Source: Oscarella lobularis (Eukaryota > Porifera > Homoscleromorpha > Homosclerophorida > Oscarellidae). From it: 64,000 nt of DNA. The notes below the pieces were generated by a model. It had not been told where the DNA came from, made no database searches, and was given only the letters and a program-made list of their open reading frames with translations. Shown in pieces: positions 12,268-22,900 of this stretch (position 1 is the first letter of the stretch; every line of letters begins with the position of its first letter). A program made the translations under genes and the position numbers. The DNA is taken from assembly GCF_947507565.1 (NCBI RefSeq), contig NC_089175.1, positions 744,001 to 808,000 of the forward strand. Direction: 5' to 3'.

Positions 12268-12390
12268 TGATTTTTAGTCAAGCTCCCTTAATTGCACTTC
12301 AGTTGCCCGTTCCCAATCGCGGTTGAGACCAGCGCCCATGCACCAGAGATGAAACGCGACGACGGTAGGCGCGGGTAAGTGCTTTCGGCA

Positions 12391-12605
12391 AAGATGCGCG
12401 CAATATAGCCAAGAGCAGGATCGAACCCCTAAATGTCGATCGCGCGGTTTGGGGATACGTTGGGGATAAATGACCCGCTCACTGTCTCGATCTACATAAT
12501 TAAAAGATGCGCGCGCAATATAGCCAAGAGCAGGATCGAACCCCTAAAGGTCCATCACGCGGTTTGGGGATACGTTGGGGATAAATGACTGTCTCGATCT
12601 ACATA
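12391..12605. repeat. Two-unit direct repeat of about 105 bases
   Basis: Unit 1 (12391-12498) and unit 2 (12504-12605) share aagatgcgcgcaatatagcc through tctcgatctacata with few changes. Single related copies lie upstream of genes C (near 31575) and D (near 44015), so the tandem state is specific to the A spacer. Confidence 0.8.
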
Positions 12606-12892
12606 ACTGAATAAGCTCACAAATAGGCCCGACAATTAACGCTGCTAACCCATCAAACTCCAGTCATCAGAGACCGTTGATTGAAGACACGGAAATAGAC
12701 GCTATTCGGGTTTTCTCCACTACGTTATCGAAATTCATCGACTTCGAGCATTCGCGGGGTGCCGTGAAGAAAACCCGGACGAAAATCCGGTAGCCCAACT
12801 TGACGACGCTCTGAGCAGCAGAACAAATCGTCTCGACCCTTCCGGTGTTTCAGTCTCTGGCCAGGACGACGCGAAACTGTTCGAGTATTCGT

Positions 12893-13060
12893 CAATGTTC
12901 TGCGCGTGCCCGGCTGCTAGTCACGTGTATAGAACGCTGTAACTCGTTCCGCGTTTCCTCCAAGACCTCCGTGTTTGCCCGTACAGTAGAACGTCACGGT
13001 AGTCACTGGTAAGCTCGCTTGCAACTCAGTTGCCCGTTCCCAATCGGTCGAGACCAGCGG
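12893..13060 (-). pseudogene. Orphan relic of a receptor gene 5' end
   Basis: This stretch matches intron 1 and the upstream flank of the intact genes: the gttctgcgcgtg..cggctgct segment, tcacgtgtat, then the conserved upstream block at 12981-13010 and the cagttgc..cgttcc segment. No usable exon 1 or exon 2 remains. It suggests that a further receptor copy was once present between A and B and was deleted. Confidence 0.5.
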
Positions 13061-13677
13061 GGCTCACTAGAGATGAAACTTGATGATTGCAGGCGCGGAC
13101 AAGGGCGATATCCGGCCGACATATATATGTACGCGGTCAAAGAGAACAGCGCGCTTCAGAGAAAGGAGTCACGCGGTCCTATTTGCTTTCAATATTTTCA
13201 TTTATCAGTATCTGGCTATATATAGTGAGACGGTTTGGGGTCGACAATCTGAATAACGAATAGTAGGTCTTCGGCCATTGTTTAGGAGTCAGAAGCCCCT
13301 ACCACGAAGTTTCTGTTGAAGGGCTCGTTGACTCAAGTCATCAATAAATTTATCGACGACGAAATCGCTCTTCTTATAGTCAACGGTGCCCGGCCAAACT
13401 CTTTAATAAGCAGATGGTAGCTACAGCGGCGCTGCGACACGGTGACACAACTCAAGCTATTCTTATGATTGACAGTACTCGAGATAATACGCTAGTCCTG
13501 CCCGTTGCCACTAACACTATAACATTCACTGTCTATAATTAAAATATTGACTCCAACAATCCGTAGTGCAGTTACTAATGGCTACCAGTAGAAGGCCCCA
13601 GTAGCAGTGCCTACTAAGTGATTCGTGCTGCTAAAGCTGTATGCGCGTGCAATGAAAAGGTTAATTGCTGCATGTGC

Positions 13678-13943
13678 CTACAGGTAAATTGTCGGCTCCG
13701 ACGAGACGCCGCCGGTGAACGACGGATTTTCGAATGCATGTTCTGCAACGGGTCCCGATGTTGGAATCGTCGAAGAAACATTGCCACCACTCATATCTAA
13801 GTAGGGGTCTTTCAATTGAATAACTTCCAAATTTGCCTGACGACGTCTCTTTCGCACGCAGATGATAACAATCACGAGTACGATTAGTACCAGTACGGCT
13901 ACAGAAACAGCTACAGCAATGACCATTGACATATCATCACTCC
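13678..13943 (-). other. Gene B last exon: TM helix fused to tail, kinase excised
   Basis: The same exon that carries the kinase in A, C, E and F here encodes the TM helix, CVRKRRR, then ANLEVIQL joined directly to KDPYLDMSGG and the final FENPSFTGG..EPTIYL. About 400 or more residues are absent, and the frame is kept. One YxxM (YLDM) survives; the NPSY of E and F reads NPSF here. Confidence 0.9.
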
Positions 13944-16900
13944 CTAAATGATGATAAATAAAAGCGAGAAAAAACAACGTTGTACATGTCTTACCTCGTG
14001 GTTCAGACGTACTCGGAATAAGGAACTGGCAAGGATCGCTGCTCGGACCGACGGTCGTTTGTCCGCAATCGGCGCGACTTTCAGCTTCCATAGTTACCGT
14101 GTACCACTGGTCGAAGTCAATCGTAGACTCATCGACCTCCAAGGTATCTGATCCACCGACCGATTGTCCGACGTACTTGGTATCACTAAAGACTTGCCCA
14201 ATGCCCGTTTCGTTTCCTTTGAACAAATTGACACGGTATCCTCGACGTTCACCGCGCCAGTCCGACATAGAAACGTCCGTGTAATTTAATCGAATCGCCT
14301 TCACTTTGTCTTGATTTCCCTGAAGAGCTTCGCAAGTGTGAATCACAGCCGCAGACAGGGGAGCTGGAACAAACGACATTAAATAACATACTCAATTGTC
14401 ATTTGAGCACATGCATACCTGCTGCGCAAGTTGAAACGTTTCGAGTTCCAAATGCACCCGCTCCTCGCCCAGAATGCGCTCGAATACGCACGGTATAGAG
14501 ATGGTAAGGCTCGAGGCCAAAGAATTCAGCTTCACCAGTCACGTTCGTCGTTTTGTATACGTGACCTTGATCAGACGATATGTTTGCTTCCACTCGAAAT
14601 AGAATTCCATTAGGCTCGACTGTCCACGAGAGTTTCACCCACGTCGAATTCTTGCCGACCACGGCAATGTTTGGTTTATCAGGTACTTAAAAGAATTCGA
14701 TAGTTGAATAAATGAAATAATTACTTATTGCGAGACAAACCTCCTTCTCCAGTTCTGTTTTTTCCAGAAGCGAAAGGGCCTTCCGCATCGACGCTACACG
14801 TTTCTGCCGCGATTCCTACGTGATATACAGTGTACGGCGTTAGTTCAGTAAGCAGCGCTTCGTGATCTCCAGCGTCAAAGTCTGTTTTAGACGGTTTGCT
14901 ATCGAGACTGTTGAGCGGCCAGTACCGCGCGACGTAGCCGCACAACACGCCGTTCAAGTCAGATTCCAAAGGCGAAATCCAACTCAGAAGAAGCGTCGAG
15001 CTTTCGTTCGTTCGACTAACAGTGAAATTTCGCGGAGGGGACGATGGAGCTAACAACGATTTTCACAATCAAATAAAACGTTTTCAAAATTAGCTTACCA
15101 GATGAAGGCGTCTGAAAATAATGAAGGTCAGATACGTCTCCGAGCGATCCGTCCGCGTAACCGGCAACAAGCGTAGCCAAAAAAAGCGTATTCGGCGTCA
15201 AATTTTCCACACTTGCACTCGTCTCATTGGCATTGATAACTCGCGTAGAGAAGCGAATAGGTCTGTCTATCTGTTGAACAGTGAGTGTATAGTTCAGCAG
15301 ATTCGGGTGTAACGGTCGCTCCCAATTCAAAGTCACCGACGTCGACGTAAGATTCCAATGAGTGACGTTGCGCGGTGTTCTATCATCGGGATCTACAAGT
15401 TTCGTGAACATTAGGATCGGCTTGCTGCCGGCTCCCTCTCCTGAGATCGTCTTTGCTCGAATAATGACAGAGTACTGTGCCGGATATTCGAGTCCTTCTA
15501 CTTCTTGAAATCGTGCCGTTGGATTGTTCTGGTGAATGATTGTGAATATTTTTGGCGTTCCTGTTGCGTTGGCCCACTGCGTGGTGATCTCGTACTCGGT
15601 GATAATGCCGTTGGGTTTCTTCGACGGAGACCACGAAACGAGTAGACTCGCTCGTCTCGTCGCATCGACCCGAACGGCATCAGGTGGACCCGGCTCTAAA
15701 AACCCAATCAAATCATAAATAATAAATCTCGTTATCAGTTCCTACTTCCTTGATTGGTGCGGATGACAAGTAAGTCTGACGTAGGACCTCGGTGATCGTA
15801 GAGAATGTTGAAGGCTCGCATGGACAACTGATATTCTGTGTATCCTGTCAAATCGGCGACTCTCCATCGAAAGAATCGGCCATCCGGCAAGCCGAGTTCG
15901 TCCGGACGCAGATCCACGTCTTTTGTCCATCCCGTTGCCGTTTCAGTAATGCGATACGAATAAGCGATCCGACCGTTTGGTGACCTAGGCAGCTCCCATT
16001 CGAGAAGGACGGACGATGCGCCGACGTTGGGAATTCGAAACGATCCAAGCGGACCAGGAGCTGCGTGACAGGGAAAAAATAAATAATCATACTCCATCTT
16101 CTATACACGTACTTCCTTCGAGTGTATAGGCAAATGTGACGGCACTTGCATTTCCACCTTCGGTCTTCACTTCAATCCGATAGTAAGTGTACGGAGACAA
16201 ACGATCGAGTACGTAAGACTCATCTCTCGTCGTCACGTTTTGCTTCTCTCCTTTCTCATCATCTGCACTGTAGACTATTACGTAGCGCGAGATTTTGCCA
16301 GCGGACGGAGCTAGCCACGACACTGAGATGCTTTCCGGTGTACCTGACCTTGCTGTCAGTCCTCGTGGAGCTCCAGGAACTAAAAATAAAGAACAATCAA
16401 ATAATGAAAAGCAATACGAATTATTTACTAACTTTGCTTCAGAGTAACGACGTGAACGAGAGCGGTCTTCTCGCCTAGTCCCTGCGACGTTCGTGCTCGC
16501 ATGTAGATCGAATAGTTCGTTCCTTCCGTAAGGTTTGTTATGATGATGTTACTTTCGTCTCTTTGAACCGTGAAGTTGGCAACAGAGACCAACGACGTCA
16601 AATCGCGCCGACGACGATTTGACGACGAGAATACGAAAATGCGATAGTCCAAAATCTCCCCGCGAGGTTCCGACGGTGCCGTCCAGCTCAGAGAGATCGC
16701 CGTCGAGCTCACAGGATCAGCCCGTCCAACAGAAGGAGGACCAGGAACTACACGAAGAAATAAAGTCTCCATAATTCAAAACTATTACCGTTACCGTACT
16801 CCTTACCGTCTTCACTCGTCCGCACTGTAAGATCGTCGCTGACCGGTCCGAGGCCCTTGTTTGTTCTACCGCTCACTTTGACGATATAAAACGTGTACGG

Positions 16901-19900
16901 TAAAAGGCCGCTAAGCGTAGCCGACGTCTCTGTTCCGCGCACTGTTACTGTTTTCTCCGCTTCGCCGCCCTTCTGAGCGACGTACGTGACGACGTAGTCG
17001 CGAAGAATACCGTTGCGACTACCACTAGGTATCGCTTCCCAAGAAATCCGTACGCTGCTTTTTGTGGCGCGAGCCAGAGAAACGTTTGCTGGAGGCTCAT
17101 CGGGAACTGTGAACAAATGGTAAATGCAGAAAAATCATTAGACATTAGATATTTGCTTTTTTACCGTCTTCCGGAGTGGTGAATTCGTAGGGGTCTGACA
17201 GTGGCCCGAAGCCAATCGCCGTTGCAGCGCTAACTCGTATTCGATACTTTCGTCCAGAGAACAGATTTCTCACTGTTGCGTTCGTCTGCGGTGCGACGGT
17301 GGCGATTTCGGCTTGTGCCAAAACCCACTGACCTAAACTGTCTTCGATCTCGACCGCTACTTTGTATTTCGTGATTTTGCCGTTCTGTTCAAACCGATCA
17401 GGTGGTTTCCATACGACACGAGCTTCTTTATTAGGTAGAGTCGTGACCGCAATATCGATAGGACTCCCATCCGGACCTACACAAATCACCGACAGTTTGT
17501 ACACGAAATTCCCTTCTAAATGGACTCACTGTCTTCTTGCGTCTTTGCCTCGTCAGCTGCACTCAAGCTAGAGTTATCTCCGTCAAACGCTTCAATTTGG
17601 ACTCGATAATTAGTCACGGGCTCTAAATTTTCGACCTCTGCTTCACGTTGCGATCCGTCAACGCTCACTTCCAAACAAGTGACGCATTCTTCTGTCATTA
17701 AATCTTTTCGGCAGGCAATCACAAGAAATCTCGTTGGAGAGCCGCCTAGAGACCACGTAACCTTCATTGTTCTGCTGGCTGGTGTCAAGCTTTTGAGTGT
17801 GGGAGATATTCCCGCTTTCTTTGGTAGAGGATTTTCTTTCTCCCACGGTGTGGATGTCAATCCAGATCGGCTATTGGCCCGAATCGATAAGTAGAACCTG
17901 TCGCTATTCAAAAGAGTTTCCAATCCTTGAAGCACAGACGTGAACGTTTTCAAAACGCACACACCGTCGGTAGCGCAATAGCAAGACTCGTCACGATCAA
18001 GACATTGAGACTAGACAATCAGAAAGCCAAAGATCACTTATGAGTGTCCAATTTTTTAACGCTGCATACCTGAATTTGCGAAGTAATTGTACCGCGTCCT
18101 TCGCTCGTCGTCGAACTCTTTGTCTTTGAGATAGTCCACTCGATCGTTTCAATTCCGCTCTCTTTGTCCATTGCCCTCAGTTCGAGAGTGAACACCGATC
18201 CAGTTCGACCTTCCGAGCAAAGATCTAAATCTCTGATAGGACTCTGCTCGCGTTTCCACACGATAACGTCGGTGATCGACGGCGGAGTGAAGTCTGTGTA
18301 AACCAAAGCCGAACTGAACGCCTGATGTCCAAAGATATCTTTTGCCGTCATCTCAACTTCGTACGTTTCGCCCGATTCAAAGGGCTTCGGATGACGATAG
18401 ACCCAATTCTGTTCTAGAGCGGTGACATTCTGAGATGAAATCAGCCGCTGATAGGTAGCGTTCTTCTGATAAAGCGACAGTCCGAAAGACGTAATTCCCG
18501 AGTAATTATACGTTTGGATGCCGGAGAAGGACAGTGGCGGCGTGACGACGTCGTATCCAAACTGAGGTCGTTCAATAGGAAATAGCAGTGACGGATTTTT
18601 CTTGATGTACGTGTTGTAGAAATGGTTTTCCCAGCTAACACTAAGATCTTGTCGACGTTGATCCGTTTGCCAGTTTTTGTATTTGGCCGATGTGAACTGA
18701 AGCTTGTGACGAGTCGATAAAGCAACCGAGGAACCTTCCACTGTGTCTACCAAGATAAGACTTCGAACGATTGAGGTATGGGAACCGTGAGCGACCGTCA
18801 ATTCAATCAGATTCATTCCCGAGAACGGATGAATGAAAATGGGATAACGAACGGGTTGATGATCGATTCGGTGAGACTGACTAAATCGAGGCGGCATCAC
18901 GAGGAAGCTGTCTCGACGCACGAGAATATAGACTTTCCACGTGTACGTTAGTGGACACGTGAAGAAGCACGTCCACCCGTTCCAATACACGCTGACGTGA
19001 TCTCGAAGAGCGCTGTCGCCGGACAGTACCGTTGCACTGACGTGAAGGCGAGCTGGCGGTCGCGATGGTAGAGCCACGTCGTTGCACTGATTTGGCCATC
19101 TTCGAGGAGGATCGAGGCAGTTAAAAGGAGTGTTGTCAATTGTTTCTATAGAAATAAAAATGTTCGATTTGTGCAATTGTTACTACGACTCGTACCGAGA
19201 CATTCGGTGATATTTGCGAATGGCTTTTGTGATAGAATGCACGTGTCGCACTTCTGTCCATCGGCACCGTCGCGGCACAAACATTGGCCCGTTGTCAGGT
19301 TACAATTTTCGCTCACCGAACCCGGTAAATAACATTCGCAAACTGAAAACACTTCAACTTAGCTGCGTGTAACTATAAGAGACGCTTTACCTCTAGTTGT
19401 CCGCGCTTTGACAACGGGAGTAAGAGGACCTCCTCCCGCACCTGTGAATGCTTGCATCCACACTGAATACTCGCCAAAAGACTTCAACTTTGACAAAGTG
19501 TAATTCTACAACACGGGTTAGATTGCGATTATCAGTTGAGAATTAGTCGTACCGTAGAACTTGGAGATGCAGTCACATTTTGGACATCACTTGGCACTGC
19601 GAGCCCGCTCTCTCTTTGATAGTAAATGACGTACTTCTCCAACAGTCCGTTGATCAGAGTACACAGCAGTTCGGTCCAAGTTATTAGAAGCTCCTTTCTT
19701 CCAACGGTTCCAACAACGGACAAATTCCGAGGAACGCCAGTTGGTCCTTATTGATTAGAACATAAGTATTAGTTATTACAAATCAGAGTTCGCCTTACTG
19801 TCTTGTGCTGTCAAAACGATATTTGTATTCCAATCACCGTAATACTTTCTTCCTCCTGGTCCATCTTGAGACACCGCGTAAAGAAAAACGTCGTACCACG

Positions 19901-22900
19901 AGTAACTAGAAACATATCCTAAGATCATCAAGGAGAGGAGGTAAAGATTAGAACCTTGTCAAGTTGGTGATCACAAATTCCCTTTCGTTTTGCACATGAG
20001 CGTTGTTGCCGTTGCCATAATATTCGCAATCACACATCATTTGAACTTCTCTCTCCTCGGAAGAGGAGTAGTAAGTGGAAGAGCAGTAATAAGAAATGTG
20101 CGTTTCCACAAACAATCCATTGACATCCCTTGGAGACGGGTTAGACCAAGTCACTTTGAGACCAGCCAGACCGTCAATGCTTGAACTTGAACTGACGTTC
20201 TGGATAGAAAGAATTGTCGGACTTGCAGGAGGAGCTAGAACATCCCAATCTAATGTAGATAAAGAAAGAGACATTCCTTACAAACCTCCGTAAGTTCTTG
20301 CAGAGAGTTCTGCAGAGAAAGGACCCGGACCAACGCTTGTATAGGCTCGAACTTTGACGTCATAAACTACGTACTCCTCCAGGCCAGATAGAGTCAAAGA
20401 AGTAACGCTTCCGCTCACATTGACAGAATGAGGATCGGTATCGAATTCGTCTCCTACGTAGTTAATCTCATAAGCAGTGATCACTCCATTCTGATCAGCG
20501 ACAGAGAGAGTTTCCCAACGAACGATAAGATAAGCCGGACTCGCGTAGTCACGGTACCGAGAAACTGACAACAGACGCGGTGCTTTAGGAACTACGAGAA
20601 AGTCAATCATGGAAGAACAATGCAAATGTGAATTATCTATTTCACCGTCCTCTTCCGTTCGAACTCTCAGAGGAGGATCCGGTCCTTCCGGACTCAAGTC
20701 TTCTCCGGTAGCCGCATCCATCGTGATCGTGTAGCTGGTAAAAGGACTAAGACCTCTCAGCGTTGCGTTGTACGCATTGACGTCATCAACGTCGTATCGT
20801 CTTCGCAGCGACTCTCCATCCGCCCGATAATATATGTTGTAGCTAGAAACGTTGGAATTGTTCAAAGGAGACCACTCTATCAGAATGGTAGTAGAAGATA
20901 AGACGGTGGCCGTAATATTTTGAGGTGAAAACTCAAGAACTAAAATGAAATTTTCTGATTGCAGTCAAATGAAAACCCGGTTGTGTGACTATCGTACCAA
21001 GACATTCGCTTATATTAGCGAATGGTTTTTGCGATAGAATGCACGTGTCACAATTTTGTCCTTCGGCGCCATCGCGGCACAAGCATTGGCCAGTTGTCAG
21101 GTCACAATTTTCGCTTACCGAACCCGGTAAATAACATTCGCAAACTGAAAACACTTCAACTTAGCTGCGTGTAACGATAAGAGACGCTTTACCTCTAGTT
21201 GTCCGCGCTTTAGTAAGAGGACCTCCTCCGGCACCCGTGAATGCCTGCATCCACACTGAATACTCGCCAAAAGACTCCAAGTTTGACAAAGTGTAATTCT
21301 ACAACACGGTTTAGATTGCGATTAGTAGTTGAGAATTAGCCGTACTGTAGAACTTGGAGATACAGCTACGGATTGGACATCACTTGGCGCGGCTGGCCCA
21401 ATCTGTCTTTGATAGTAAATGACGTACTTCTCCAACAGTCCGTTGATCAGAGTACACAGCAGTTCGATCCAAGATATTAGGAGCTCCTTTCTTCCAACGG
21501 TTCCAGCAACGGACAAATTCCGAGGAACGCCAGTTGGTCCTTATTCAATAAAACATAAATACTGGCAAATGTAAATCAGACTTTGCCTTACTGTCTTCTG
21601 CTGTCAAGACAATCCTTGGATTCCAATCGCCGTAGTATTCTCTTCCTCCTGGTCCATCTTGAGATACCGCGCGAACAATAACGTCGTACCACGAGTAACT
21701 AGAAACAAGTCCCAAGAGCATCAAGGAGAGGAAGGAGGTAAAGATTAGAACCTTGTCAAGTTGGTGATCACAAACTCAGTTCCATTCTTCAAAAAAAACA
21801 TTTCGTTATGATAATCGCAGTCACACATCATTTGAGCATATCCTTCTGGTCCAAAACCGTTATAGTAGACGTAGGAAGAACAACAGAAATCAATACGTAT
21901 TCCCACAAACAATCCATTGACATCTCTTGGAGACGGGTTAGACCAAGTCACTTTGAGACCAGCGAGACCGTCAATGCTTGAATTTGAACTAACGTTTTGG
22001 ACAGAAAGAATTACCGTACTTGCAGGATCAGCTAAAAGATGAAACTCAAAATTAAAAATGACAAAATTCTTTACAAACCTCCGTAAGTTGTTGCAGAAAC
22101 ATTCGCAGAAAAATGACCCGGACCAACGCTAGTATAGGCTCGAACTTTGACGTCATAAACTACGTACTCCTCAAGGCCAGATAGAGCCAAAGAAGTATCG
22201 CTTCCGCTGACATTGACAGAATGCGGATCGGTATCGAATTCATCTCCTACGTAGTTAATCTCATAAGCAGTGATCACTCCATTCCGATCGGCAACAGAGA
22301 GAGTTGCCCAACGAACGATAAGCCGAGCCGGTCTGCAGCCGCGACAGTTCCGGGTAACTGACAACAGACGCGGTGCTTTAGGAACTACGAGAAGGTCAAT
22401 CATGAAAGAACAATGCAAATGTGAATTATCTATCTGACCGTCCTCTTCCGTCCGAACTCTCAGAGGAGGATCCGGTCCCTCCGGACTCAAGCCTTCTTCG
22501 GTAGCCGCATCCATTGTGATCGTGTAGTTGGTAAAAGGACGAAGACCTGTCAGCGTGGCGTTGAACGCATCGACGTCATCGACGTCGTATCGTCTTCGCA
22601 GCGATTCCCCGTCTGCCCGATAGTATATGTTGTAGCCAGAAACGTTGAAATCATTCAAAGAAGACCACTCTACCAGAACGGCAGTAGAAGATAAGACGGT
22701 GGCCGTAATATTTTGAGGTGAAAACTCAGGAACTAAAATAGAATTCTCTGATTGCAGTCAAATGAAAAACCGGTTGTGTGACTATCGTACCAAGACATTC
22801 GCTTATATTAGCGAATGGTTTTTGCGATAGAATGCACGTGTCACAATTTTGTCCTTCGGCGCCGTCGCGGCACAAGCATTGGCCCGTCGTCAGGTCACAA

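Larger units (their letters stand above)
12219..13677. other. Spacer between genes A and B
   Basis: No intact gene was found. It holds the 5' flank of gene A, a direct repeat (12391-12605), a relic of another receptor 5' end (about 12893-13060), and from 13411 the 3' flank of gene B, which is nearly identical to that of gene D from 31766. The short open frames here are not conserved as proteins. Confidence 0.6.

Noticed and set aside
12520-12550. tRNA-like ggatcgaacccc (possible B box) in the upstream spacers
   Set aside because: No A box at proper distance and no acceptor or anticodon stem can be drawn; the neighbouring copies differ in the critical bases.
12391-12605. CRISPR-like array
   Set aside because: Only two long units with no spacers of constant length, in a eukaryotic context.
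13678-14379. Gene B considered as a truncated pseudogene without function
   Set aside because: All 36 exons are open with good splice sites and the total is an exact multiple of three; only the start exon is damaged, with a plausible substitute.
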